The notes beneath the pieces were generated by a model that was not told where the DNA came from, ran no database searches, and saw nothing but the letters and a program-made list of their open reading frames with translations. A DNA stretch of 64,000 bases. Source: Actinostola sp. cb2023. Taxonomy: Eukaryota > Cnidaria > Anthozoa > Actiniaria > Actinostolidae. This document shows, piece after piece, positions 53,879 to 64,000 of this stretch (positions are counted from its first letter, which is position 1; each line of letters opens with the position of its first letter). The DNA is taken from NCBI GenBank assembly GCA_033675265.1, contig JAUJYZ010001259.1:186001-250000 (forward strand). Reading direction: 5' to 3'. The position numbers and the translations under genes were made by a program.

Positions 53879-55572
53879 GGCTAGGTCTGCAAACAAATCT
53901 CTCTCTGAATTGTCTTGAACGAATAAAATCAGTGCTATATATCACCATAAAACCAAGGTCCCATAGCAACAGTGTTTGATAGCTCCTAGCAAGAGTTCTT
54001 CGCCATGTAACGGTGCCTTCCGCTGGAAATTGCCAGGCCGCCTATAACTTTCAATTATAAATAGCTTTTAACCGGCGCTGAATGGACCAATAGGATTGAT
54101 GTATTTTTGACTAAAACAGGTGCATTCAAACACCACTTATTAATGCTTATTAATCACAAGTCCAATGTTCGGCAAATTCTTCTTGCAACGTAAATATTAA
54201 TCACGAGCAAGCAGTTAATTCTTGTCGTACGAACCACTGTGGATGTGAACTCGTTTTATGGTCTAGTTAGAGCTAGTAATAGCTATTTAGCTCCTAATCC
54301 AATATTACGATGTGCACTCACGCGTGACTAGATCTCAAACTGCTTCAAGTACCAAAATTTGCTACGAAAGAGTAGCGAGATTTATCGAAGAGGAACCACC
54401 ATTCAGACCCGGCCTATCGGGTTCCAAGTCACAATTAAATACACTTGGTGGGAATTAAACAGTCTAGGATTCCTCTTTTTCTCAGGTTGAAGTACCGTAT
54501 CCTCGAGAGTGTTTCTTTGTAATATTAACTGGTATGAATGTAGCATTGCGTTAGATCATTATCATAAGACAATGGCGCAGTGCCAAGTTAATTACACTTT
54601 AGAATCAACCACAAGTTTGTCAGTAATGTTTTATTCATCAGCGGTGTTTGAAGTTCCTATTGTCCACCTCAACATAAGCCACTACCTTTAGCTTGCATAA
54701 AAAAGGATTTCTAAACTTAAGACGCTGTAGGGCTTTGGAATGGCTTTCTAGTTGTCACCTCATTTGGCAACAAAACGCGTAGCACGAATTCATTACGTAA
54801 GAAATCTCTGAACTTTGCATGTATGTTTGCCATTGTCCTTAGCTGTAGTTTTTTAAAGTTAATTAAGCCATTTTTCTCGTAATATTATAATTAATGTTAT
54901 TAAGTGGTAGTGTGTTTGAAGCACTACATGGCAAACTGATTTTATTATATTTTTATTTATTTATTTTTATTAGTTTTTGTTCCCATTGAAAGCATAGGTC
55001 AAGCTATAGCAGTGGCTTTTTCATTGAGGTAGTCGATACTTTGATACCGGCAGCGCTCACAGTAAGTATATAATTGATATGTTTTATGTACTTAGAGTCA
55101 CGTCCGTATATAATGGCATACTGTACAACTCTCTCGACAAAGCACTTGACATGGATGTAATGACATGTCATGATGAGTAGGCACGTGGGATGATCATTCC
55201 TTGGCTATAACGAGAACTGAAAAATATCAACAACAACAACAATATTTTTTAAAACAGGTGCATGTAGAATGATGATTCTAGAACTTCTTCCTTTCCTTTC
55301 CTTCCTTTCTCTCTTTCTTTCTTTTTCTCATTCTTTCATTTCTTTCTATCTTCCTTCCTTAATTCTTTCTTTCTTTCTGTCTTTCACGTTTTTCATTTTT
55401 TTACACCAGGGTCCACCTCTAGAGAGTTTCTCGAGGAAGGCCTTTTGATGTTCTTCTTCTAATTATTCCATGTCATTTTACGTCCTTTGTTCTTCGTACC
55501 ACGTGTTCTGTTGATGCTGTCCTTTTTCTCTTTACTTCCAAGGTTTTCGGTGACCTTATTGTCCAACTGCTG
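53879..55572. other. No gene recognised; CT-rich tract at its end
   Basis: Unassigned. A polypyrimidine tract of CTTT and CCTT words lies at 55281-55390. Confidence 0.45.
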
Positions 55573-55803
55573 TTATTTATTCACGTACTCGACAAGGCGG
55601 TTTCTTGCTGCACGGCTTAATTCAGCGTCGGCATTTTGACTCTGGCTGACATTTACACGTACATAATAATTCTGATTATCTTTCCAAATTTTAGTATTTG
55701 ATTCCACGTGAAAGACTAACATCGTAGACCCCTGACTGTTGGCTAATTCAACTACACGATGGTTAATCCACACCGAATCTCTTGGGTACCATTGTGGCAT
55801 GAA
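55573..55803 (-). CDS. Possible terminal coding exon, unknown protein
   Basis: An open frame of 76 residues follows a plausible acceptor (GGAAACTCTTTCAG) and ends at TAA overlapping an AATAAATAA sequence. The composition is protein-like: YPRDSVWINHRVVELA, STMLVFHVES, NYYVRVNVS and a basic end with AARNRLVEYVNK. I cannot assign a family and I find no upstream exon, so it may equally be chance or a fragment. Confidence 0.35.
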   Translation of the reverse strand, partial: FMPQWYPRDSVWINHRVVELANSQGSTMLVFHVESNTKIWKDNQNYYVRVNVSQSQNADAELSRAARNRLVEYVNK

Positions 55804-56523
55804 CTGAAAGAGTTTCCATGGTGATGCAATTTGGGGTGATCCCCTGCATGGAGTTCACACGAACATCTTAAAAAGACACTTTAAAAGCACGAAAGTTATG
55901 TCATTGAACGAGCTCAATGAAATAACACGGCAAATTTATGTGAGGTATACAGGCGACATTGCTGCGTACGTGCCCAGTAGAAGAGAATTATTTGGTAACT
56001 ATATTAGCAGGTGGTTGAGTGATTCAATAACCACAACTGTGTCACCTTGTCAAAGCAAATTACATTGAGCAATAAAAACCAAAATATCCGAGTTTAGAAA
56101 GAAGGTTTTTCAGTAGTGATTACTAACTAACTCTTCTTATTCAAGGAATATCATTCAATCAAAAAAGCAAGTTCCCGTCTTTGCATTTTGAAGCGGTATT
56201 TTGTCCTCAGTCGTCTCAGTCCACTCAGCTTACCAAGTACTGGTCATGCAATGTTGATGAACAAACCGGACTTAACTAGACTTCACCAAACAACAACTAG
56301 TACACCGACGTATAAATTGAAATTCCTTGTACAATTATATTTCGGCTTTTTTCAGAAAATATTTCACGGTATTTATTATCCAAGTACTAAATACGTTTTA
56401 TCAGTCGATGCATGTGCCTTGACCTCGCGGATAATCAGGGATGACCAGTTTGTGGGAGGTTGAAAGCTCGTTTTATTTTTCACTGAAGAATATATAGCTC
56501 TTTCCCGGAAAAAGATTGTCCGG

Positions 56524-56895
56524 TTTAAGCCGAATCTACACGAGCAAATTTTCCTTGACAAGTTTTCCTTGTCAAGGAAAACTTACTCGTGTAGATGACA
56601 AAAAATCGTCAATTTTTCAGTTGTCAAGGAAAACTTGTCAAGGAAAACTTGCTCGTGTAGATGACAAAAATGTCAATTTTTCCTTGTCAAGGAAAACTTG
56701 CTCGTGTAGATGACAAAAATGTCAATTTTTCCTTGTCAAGGAAAACTTGCTCGTGTAGATGACAAAAATGTCAATTTTTCTTTGTCAAGGAAAACTTGTC
56801 AAGGAAAACTTGTTCGTGTAGATGACAAAAATGTCAATTTTTCTTTGTCAAGGAAAACTTGTCAAGGAAAACTTGTTCGTGTAGATGCGGCTTTA
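56524..56895. mobile_element. Foldback MITE, AAGCCG family, copy 2, with internal tandem expansion
   Basis: Ends TTTAAGCCGAATCTACACGA and GTAGATGCGGCTTTA. The interior holds about five tandem units of 55-75 bp, each with CTTGTCAAGGAAAACTTG and CGTGTAGATGACAAAAA. Copy 1 (49357-49486) has a single unit. Confidence 0.88.
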
Positions 56896-57047
56896 GAATA
56901 CTGAACATTGCATACTGATTATATTGCAGCTGAAGTCGTCAAATTAGAAGCCAAAGCCAGGATGAGACAATATAACACCCCTGAAATTTCTGGAAAACCC
57001 TTTTTATCAATGCAAAATTAATTTTAATCTATGCCCTGATTATCAAC

Positions 57048-57420
57048 AATGAGGGTTTATTATGTAATTTCAAAACTCATAGGACAAAAAATGATTATCA
57101 TAGCTGGAAAGAGCTCGTTGAAATTAGTAAAAATGTGAAGTTTGGAAAAGATCGCTTCACAAATAGCGAAGATATGAATTTTCAAAAATCGAAATTTTGT
57201 ATGAAAACCTCTGTTGGAGGCAAGAGTTGCCTCCAAGCGTAAATTTCCAAAGGTTTTCATATAAAATTTCGATTTTTTAAAATTCATATCTTCGCTATTT
57301 GTGAAGCGATCTTTTCCAAACTTCACATTTTTACTAATTTCAACGAGCTCTTTCCAGCTATGATAATCATTTTTTTGTCCTATGATGTTTTGAAATTAAA
57401 TTACATGATAAACCCTCATT
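57048..57420. mobile_element. Foldback MITE of about 370 bp, copy B
   Basis: Ends AATGAGGGTTTATTATGTAA and TTACATGATAAACCCTCATT. The arms are almost perfect over about 150 bases, so this is a younger copy than 42443-42797. Confidence 0.9.
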
Positions 57421-58180
57421 GGCAGTTTTCAAATATACTTTTATATATTATAATTTATGACTGCTATCCGATAAGAGAAAACTGCTCTTTTCCACCATCG
57501 AAATCACCTGCTATTATAGGATTGTTTTAATATGATATTTGACTTAACTGAAACACAATTCAAGTCGATACAAGCAGAAATGGAAATATAATTTATTAAT
57601 ATATTTTGTAATTAATTTGCTATGAATTAAAAAAATTAAAAAAAAAAAAGTTATTCCAAGTTCAATTCAATATATTTAAAATAATTTTTTCTTCAAAATA
57701 TCTTCACAAATGTTCAATGTTTATCAACACAATGTGGATTTTGTACTTATATATACATAATAACGTATGCTACTTATTGTACACAACGATAATTATTATA
57801 GTAGATAAATGATAAAATCACGGCTAATTACCAACACTGCCAAGTGAAACAGGAAAAGAAACCGAGTCTAAAAATACTATGAGGCAAAAGCAAAGATTAT
57901 CAATCACTCCAGACCTACAAACATATTTCTTTTTTATTTATTTAAAGAACTACATGTACTTTTTAAGAAGCACTGAAAAAGTCCAAAACGAATTTTGTCT
58001 CTCTTTTGGCCAACCGTACCCTCGTTAGCGATTCGAATATTTGAGTTTTTGTAAACGTCATTTTCCAAGTAAAGTGGACGGATTTTTTTTACATTGTTTT
58101 CAAGCGAAGGAGTATACATACATGTGGAAGGGACCCGAATAGCCGTTAGTTAGTACAATGAAGAAATAGAAAACGAGGCA
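57421..58180. other. No gene recognised
   Basis: AT-rich sequence without a convincing coding signal. Confidence 0.45.
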
Positions 58181-58255
58181 GCGTGCTCTATCGAGTTATA
58201 GAAGCACGCGAGAATTGGAAGAAGACGAGAGAAGTGCTAGGAGAAGCACGAGGCG

Positions 58256-58656
58256 TAAAATACAAGTACGATTTTAAAGCAAGTTTTCAATTTTGTTCGT
58301 TACAAAAATGTTTGAATATCTGCGCGCGCGTGCACTGTGTTCTCATAGAGCACGCGGAATACGCATCCTTTGGCCAATCAGAGCGCTCGTTATATCATAG
58401 TTATTTTATAAACAGTTTTATAGCACGCAGGGACTAATCAGAACTTCTCTCGAGTTCTGATCAGTCCCCAAGTGCTCTAAAACTGCCCATAACACAGCGG
58501 ACAAGTTTTCTATTTCTTTCTTTTATAAAATACAATTATGATTTCAAGGCAATTTTTCAGTTTTGTTCGTTACAAAAATGTTTGATGCTTGCGGGGCGTG
58601 CTGTGTGCTCTCATAAGGCGCGGAATATATACGCATCCTTTGGCCTGAATTAGAGC
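58256..58656 (+). repeat. Two direct copies of a 130-bp repeat with a hairpin between
   Basis: 58256-58391 and 58525-58656 share TTTTGTTCGTTACAAAAATG, GCGTGC...TGTGTTCTCAT and ACGCATCCTTTGGCC. Between them AATCAGAACTTCTCTCGAGTTCTGAT-type sequence (58433-58467) folds on itself. Together they look like one degenerate transposon family. Confidence 0.65.
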
Positions 58657-58700
58657 CAATTAGAGTTACTTGATAAACGTTGATATATGTTGTAGTCTAA

Positions 58701-58964
58701 ATGTTCGGCTGGAGTGTTTGCCTTCCAGGAAGAAGCTACGCACGCTGTTATGCTAAAAAAAGAACCCTTTCAGTTTGGAACAACAATAACGTCAACCGAT
58801 CACCTGTTCTGTCAAAATTTATCACAAAGAAAGTTCCTGTTTACAAATATAACTCTTCGGTGTTCCCGTTATTAGAGTATCAACCCACGGCTTTTTTAAT
58901 CAGTGCTTTGTTGTTTCTAGTTGTGATCTCGACTGTCTTAATATATAGTAGTGGTTCCGGATAG
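58701..58964 (+). CDS. Possible 87-residue membrane protein
   Basis: An ATG-initiated frame with a basic, Arg/Lys-rich N-terminal half (RSYARCYAKKR, FITKKVPVYK) and one clear membrane helix near the C-terminus (AFLISALLFLVVISTVLIY) followed by SSGSG. The layout would suit a small tail-anchored or mitochondrial inner-membrane protein. No family recognised, no clear polyadenylation signal downstream, and repeats abut it upstream, so chance is not excluded. Confidence 0.35.
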   Translation: MFGWSVCLPGRSYARCYAKKRTLSVWNNNNVNRSPVLSKFITKKVPVYKYNSSVFPLLEYQPTAFLISALLFLVVISTVLIYSSGSG

Positions 58965-59249
58965 TACGTGAAGGCGTGATTCCGTAAACTCATACACATA
59001 TATATAGTTTATTTTAAGAGGATATTTATGTCAAGATCGCGTGGTATATTATTTTGAGGACCTCCCTGAAAACCACTTAAAGATTAAGTATTATTATTAT
59101 TATTATTATTATATGCCACAAGCGCCATCAGCGCCAAACACTAGCCCTTGTGGACAGTTTGAATTCAATCTTCGCTTTGGATTAACAGCTTAATTATAGT
59201 TTAACCAAAAAATATTGTATTTGCAGCCATGCAGAATGCATTCATTACT

Positions 59250-59256
59250 GTACAAC

Positions 59257-59318
<62 letters not shown>
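59250..59318 (+). repeat. (AAT)n microsatellite
   Basis: Perfect run of about 22 triplets. Confidence 0.95.
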
Positions 59319-59477
59319 TTATTCATTAATTAAAAACGAAGTTCGAATAAAATGTTTTGTTGTCTATTGTTTTCATAATCGTTTCTTTTTCCGTGCTTTC
59401 ACTAAATTTATGCCTCCTTTCATGAATGACATCGTCTTTTTGTCATCCAGTTGACTGAAAACAACTATCTGCACAAA

Positions 59478-59580
59478 TAAAGCCGCATCTACACGAACAA
59501 GTTTTCCTTGACATGTTTTCCTTGACAAGGAAAAATTGACAATTTTTTGTCATCTACACGAGCAAGTTTTCCTTGACAAA
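59478..59580. mobile_element. Foldback MITE, AAGCCG family, truncated copy 3
   Basis: Starts TAAAGCCGCATCTACACGAA and runs through the CTTGACAAGGAAAAA block, then ends without the second terminal repeat. Confidence 0.75.
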
Positions 59581-59745
59581 AGAAATCGGGAGCTTTCTGT
59601 CGTCAACCACATGTCGTTATGCAACACCATTTGCTTTTGTATTACCCCCAAGGCGCAAAGCATTATGTGCTCGGAGAAAGTAGAGAATTGGTAGAATGAT
59701 TGCAATAAACCCGTGAAATAAAATTTAGATGTTATTGTGTAATGG

Positions 59746-61398
59746 CAGGAGCCCATAAGTAGGAGCGTCCATGCTCCATACTGGGTCTATGTCACAGCGT
59801 TTTCACAAGTGTGGTTATTTTTAGAACAGTTTTTCCGCGAAAGAAGGTCATTTGACCAATCAGAGAACGTTTCCGGTATAACGGTTTCATTTCCGGTTTC
59901 ACGACAAAAATAAAATGGCGGACAGACTGGCCCGAATAAATGTACAAATAAAAGTCAGAATTATCCATTTTTCTTTGTGTCTGATTCCTAATTTTATCAT
60001 ACCAACAACTTCCCGGGATTCCATAGGTCGCTACTTTGAACCTTGACCTAAAATTCTAGACTGCGTTTCCCGAACGAAGCTAAGAACTTACAGGATTTGA
60101 ATTGAAGTGATGGCCAGGCGGTTTCGTGGCAGAGTTTCGTGGATAGATAATGTGAACGCGTGTTTTCTGATCAGAAATATCAGTTCATGTTAACTTCACG
60201 GAGAAATACAAACGTATTATGGAGCGTTGTGCCTCTGAAATGTTAGAAAATCAAAGTTAAAGTCAAGTAAGGTGTATTGAAAGCGATAGTTCTTCGCGAG
60301 CACATGGCTTACTTCAACCAGTCAAAAACCTCTTACTGTGATTCTCAATAAAAGTCAGAAGACCCACTGACCAAATGGAAACCAAATATCATTTTGAGCT
60401 AAATTATGGATCATTTGTTCGAAGAATATGTATTTAGTTTTGAATTCGTTCGAGTTTTGAATTTGATTACTATAGTAATTGACAAGTTCAGCCGACTGTT
60501 TTGAATGTCTGAGTTCGCATAATACTGAGAACCGCAGTAAGAAGGTCACTGAATGTTTAAAAACAAAGTAATTTTGAGTCATTTTTGCTCAACTTTTCAT
60601 ATATTGATAGTGAAGCGTGTGTAAATTAAACATCAAAACTTGAATGAAGCGTGTTTTTATTAATATATTTCAAATCAGACTCACAAAAAAATATTCACAA
60701 ACCATTTTAAAGGAAACCCTTAATACATTTTAAAGTCATTTTAGGTAACAGAAAAGACTCAACAAACACGCTTACTTTCACCAATCTTATTTGCAATTTG
60801 ATTCACTCCGGCGTGACTCGCTAGCTATGGTCTTGTCTCTCATCATGCAGTTTCAGCGAATTTGTTTTTGAATAGCCTTGTCTTCAAACTCCACAACGAT
60901 AATTACAAGATACCACGTACTAAACCACATCCAAGAATAAATTGAATTCACTTTCTGACGAAATAGCCGTTTAGACGAAAATATGTCTTTGAAAGTCTTC
61001 GGCTAATTTGCATCCATACGCTACAACTTTGTACAACATCTTCTCAGTCGGTCACTTCGTGTTCGAGTTCTTCGAACCACTTGCTTTGGATGCCTTTAGA
61101 AGCACAATCGTCACCACTATCACTTTCAATTGATTCTGATGTACCGAATGACTCAATACTGCTCTCACTATTACTAGACGATTCGTAGTTTAGTTCATTT
61201 GAAGAATACTCTTTGTCGCTATCAGATGCCATCTTTATTTTACCTGCCATCTCATCAAAATTCATAAAAAACGTCATACCGGAAACGTTCTCTGATTGGT
61301 CAAAATTCGCGGGAAAACTGTTCTAAAAATAACCACACTTGTGAAAACGCTGTGACACTACCCAATACCGTATGGACGCTCCTACTTATGGGCTCCTG
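59746..61398. mobile_element. Inner inverted-repeat transposon, non-autonomous, 1.65 kb
   Basis: Ends CAGGAGCCCATAAGTAGGAG and its inverse match over about 135 bases. Flanks GTAATGG (59739-59745) and GTAATAG (61399-61405) suggest a 7-bp target duplication with one change. The uninterrupted target can be read in the right repeat of the outer element (TGTAATAGTC on the other strand). It carries one short minus-strand frame. Confidence 0.82.
61044..61277 (-). pseudogene. Acidic N-terminal fragment of a possible transposase
   Basis: 77 residues beginning at an ATG near the right terminal repeat; Ser/Glu/Asp-rich (SNELNYESSSNSESSIESFG). Such acidic starts are usual in several transposase families. 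The catalytic part is absent, in line with an internally deleted element. Family not determined. Confidence 0.35.
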
Positions 61399-61446
61399 GT
61401 AATAGTCAAATAGTCACAAAAGAAAACAATGGAAATAAAGTCTACC

Positions 61447-61809
61447 AGTGTCTATTAGTCTATACTAGTGTCTATTAGTCTACTAGTGTCTATTAGTCTA
61501 CTAGTGTCTATTAGTCTACTAGTGTCTATTAGTCTACTAGTGTCTATTAGTCTACTAGTGTCTATTAGTCTACTAGTGTCTATTAGTCTACTAGTGTCTA
61601 TTAGTCTACTAGTGTCTATTAGTCTACTAGTGTCTATTAGTCTACTAGTGTCTATTAGTCTACTAGTGTCTATTAGTCTACTAGTGTCTATTAGTCTACT
61701 AGTGTCTATTAGTCTACTAGTGTCTATTAGTCTACTAGTGTCTATTAGTCTACTAGTGTCTATTAGTCTACTAGTGTCTATTAGTCTACTAGTGTCTATT
61801 AGTCTACTA
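61447..61809 (+). repeat. 18-bp minisatellite
   Basis: About 20 near-perfect copies of TACTAGTGTCTATTAGTC. The unit is a multiple of 3, so every frame stays open and gives a false repetitive protein. It begins right where the left terminal repeat of the outer transposon ends. Confidence 0.97.
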
Positions 61810-61976
61810 ACTATTTCACGGATTTAGAGTGGTTTTCATAAACCAGTGAGATAGATATTAAACTAATACACATTAGCATAAACCATCCAGTGGTCTATCA
61901 CAAATCATGCAATCTGAATGGTTCGCTACTAGTGGTCTATCAGCTCATAGACCCCGAGTAGAGGTAAACAAACAAA

Positions 61977-62165
61977 ATGACCGCTTCGTCGTCGAGTTTT
62001 GCTAATGTTTCGGAGGAGTTTCTCCACGAATTATTGTCTGTTGCTTGTTTCTGTCATTTTCTACTGACCTACTGGATGGTTTATGCTAAAACAATTAGAC
62101 TACTCGTTCTCGTTTACTATGAGGATAGTCAACTCGGCGCTACGCAATTGACTATTGCCTCATAG
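61977..62165 (+). pseudogene. Start of a lost transposon gene
   Basis: ATG in good context (ACAAAATGAC) followed by TASSSSFANVSEEFLHELL. FANVSEE resembles the N-terminal exon of DUF3504-type recombinase proteins of cnidarians. The frame then drifts into unrelated sequence. Probably the first exon of the outer transposon's gene. Confidence 0.3.
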
Positions 62166-62639
62166 AAACCTCGAACTCGAAGTCTAATCAGTTAATTAGT
62201 AGACCGGCCCTAATTCCATTGTTTTCCTTTGTTGTCATTTGACTATTACACATCAGTAACTAATAGTTTTTATTTCACGGGTTTGTCAGAAAACCACTCT
62301 ATTGCAATCACTCTAAGCCACTCACAGATAAATATAAGCCTCTAAGTCAGTTCAAGTTTGTCCAGGGTGGGATAGAATGTTTTACTGTATTTTTAAATAC
62401 AGTAAAAATGTTTAATTGTATTTTGCCCTTTTCATCTTTCTAATTTATTTTGTTTAAATTCAGATGTCCATAGTATTTTATAACACACGTTCTCGTAATA
62501 ACATTCATATGTCAAAGGTTTCTTCTAAGTCTAGTCTTCGTATACCTTTCATTTTCTGCTACAAAGTTATATAATAGTCTTAATGAACTCTTTCTCAATA
62601 AGCAATTATTGGATGAGGTTGAGCATGATATCATAAATT

Positions 62640-62850
62640 ATCAATTAAGGGGTGTCGAATGGTCCCCGCAAAAAGTCTCGCAAAATTTCGGTCAAATGCA
62701 AATTTCGCGGGTCTCGAAGTCTCGTTTTTTCGTAAAAAGCTGTCTCAGAGTCTCGAATTTTGAAAACAAAGGAAATCAGTGAAAAAGCGTCTCGGGCTCG
62801 CAAAAAATATGCCTTGTCTCGGAGTCTCGCAAAAACCGAAAACCGAATTC
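62640..62850 (+). repeat. GTCTCG-rich low-complexity segment
   Basis: GTCTCG and close forms occur about ten times within 200 bases (for example 62721, 62755, 62793, 62816), with irregular spacing. No coding signal. Confidence 0.6.
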
Positions 62851-62963
62851 AATAATTGTTTTATTAAGCATTTTGTATAAGTGAGAACACAATTATAATC
62901 AGGTCAATAAATGCTGCCATGGCCATAGCAAACGTACCACTCTTTATGACCTTGAATGAACTT

Positions 62964-63010
62964 GACAGGATAAATCTATTATCTGTAGCAGATAATAGAT
63001 TTATCCTGTC
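62964..63010. repeat. Perfect hairpin
   Basis: GACAGGATAAATCTATTATC and its exact complement, separated by three bases. Confidence 0.9.
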
Positions 63011-63068
63011 CAGTTCACAGGCTATCAAGAACTAACTGCATGCTCTCAGCCAATCAGATGCGAGATAG

Positions 63069-63135
63069 TTATTCGCCTCAGGCTCAGTGATTATCGGTGA
63101 ATATTCACCATAATCACTGAGCCTGAGGCGAATAA
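63069..63135. repeat. Near-perfect palindrome
   Basis: TTATTCGCCTCAGGCTCAGT at the left, exact inverse at the right, centre GGTGAATATTCACC. Related by its end and centre to 43534-43649. Confidence 0.9.
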
Positions 63136-63140
63136 TTGTT

Positions 63141-64000
63141 TTAGTATAAGTTTAGACTTGAATATCAGAGAAAAGGCGAAATTCAGGATAAAAAATACCC
63201 ATTTTATTCTTGGGTTGCAAGTGACGTCATAGACCACAACAATTAGAACTAAAATTCAGTTATGAATCCTATCACATTGATTCTTTGCAGTGTTTTAGAG
63301 AACTGTGATATGAGTTATTGTATAAATTTTCAGATGGGCTCGATGTTTTGTGTCCGAGTTGTAGACGTTTGAATTGTGTCACGCAACTGTGACGTAACGC
63401 TAATCACGTATCCGAAAAGTCATGGAAATCAAGAAATTTGTACCAAATTAAATGTCTTTTAGTTTTATCTGATTTATATATCAATTTATAGTGAAGTTAA
63501 GTGAGGTGTATCAACTTTAAGCTTGAATTTAGCGGGAAATTTAGCTTTTGAAATTTTGGCTGCCATCTTGGATGACAACACTTATCATTCAACATGGCGC
63601 CGCAAAACATGTGTACATTTTGTCTGCGCATGCGTTAGAATTCAGATTTGAAAGTGATTTGCCGCCATTTTCTTTGCAAATTGCACTGTGGTGGGAGATT
63701 TAGTGAGCGATCTTCGTCTCTAGAATGATGTTCAAGAAAGTATTTGAAAGGAAATCAATAGTCTGCCTACTTTTGTTTTGCTGTAGATGATTTTTTTCCG
63801 TATAAGGGTCGTAGATGAAAAAATATCAAGGAACAAAATCCGCCGAAACAAGGAGTTATCCTAAAACCAGCTACATTGTCCTTTGGGTTTACTCTCATCG
63901 AAGATGATTTCAAGAGATACTTCACAGTGAACGTTAGTACTGACACATTGAAGGTCACATTATGTGAATTTGAGTTCTCTACTGTACATTCAAGTATTCT
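63141..64000. other. Window end; possible promoter-like stretch
   Basis: GCTGCCATCTTGGATG (63560), ACATGGCGCCGC (63594) and TTGCCGCCATTTTC (63660) resemble YY1-type sites often found near start sites. A plus-strand ATG at 63724 opens only 21 codons. No gene assigned. Confidence 0.3.

Larger units (their letters stand above)
59697..62310. mobile_element. Outer inverted-repeat transposon, invaded by a second one
   Basis: Left end TGATTGCAATAAACCCGTGA and TAGTCAAATAGTCAC are matched inversely by the right end (62203-62310: GTCATTTGACTATTACACA, TTTCACGGGTTTGTC, ATTGCAATCA). The left repeat is cut in two by the element at 59746-61398. The interior contains an 18-bp minisatellite and a short frame (61977-62165). 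Confidence 0.7.

Noticed and set aside
56188..56463. 91-residue plus-strand frame
   Set aside because: No recognisable feature; composition fits chance.
61468..61827. 119-residue SISLLV repeat protein
   Set aside because: Translation of the 18-bp minisatellite; no supporting gene structure.

Overview
The window is eukaryotic genomic DNA, almost certainly from an invertebrate animal. Genes are split by introns with GT/AG junctions, and AT-rich intergenic sequence is crowded with short foldback DNA transposons (MITEs), microsatellites and broken transposase genes. A short (252-residue) tropomyosin, a secreted protease carrying WAP and thyroglobulin type-1 domains, and DUF3504 recombinase genes together favour a cnidarian, probably an anthozoan. 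This is an inference; no rRNA or mitochondrial marker is present to confirm it.

Layout. 0.2-4 kb: a frameshifted piggyBac transposon in the TTAA at the centre of a palindromic repeat, next to a second TTAA element. 4-13 kb: no gene I can recognise; dispersed repeats, a foldback MITE, minisatellites and a LINE tail. 14.1-14.9 kb: an intact intronless tropomyosin reading frame on the minus strand. 16.7-32 kb: a continuous array of about 410 copies of a 37-bp unit (15.3 kb), CpG-rich and open in all forward frames; the giant reading frames inside it are artefacts. 33-48.5 kb: the main gene, seven coding exons on the minus strand (48477 down to 33981). I joined them by splice sites and phase into one 472-residue secreted protein: signal peptide, WAP-like domain, two thyroglobulin type-1 domains, then a trypsin-like serine protease. 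Its introns hold a large inverted repeat, a DUF3504 recombinase pseudogene bounded by inverted repeats, a SINE, several MITEs and two minisatellites close to splice sites. 48.7-64 kb: retroposon fragments, a possible small secreted protein gene (52.4-53.9 kb, minus), a possible terminal exon (55.6-55.8 kb, minus), a small membrane-protein reading frame (58.7 kb, plus), and a nested pair of inverted-repeat transposons with an 18-bp minisatellite (59.7-62.3 kb).

The most interesting object is the protease. It joins protease-inhibitor-type domains to the enzyme, with a furin-type cleavage site between them and a cysteine pair that would keep the two chains joined. The catalytic triad is intact, but Gly193 (oxyanion hole) is Tyr and residue 225 is Tyr, the residue linked to sodium activation in clotting proteases. 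No operon-like arrangement exists; the genes are independent apart from transposons lying inside introns.
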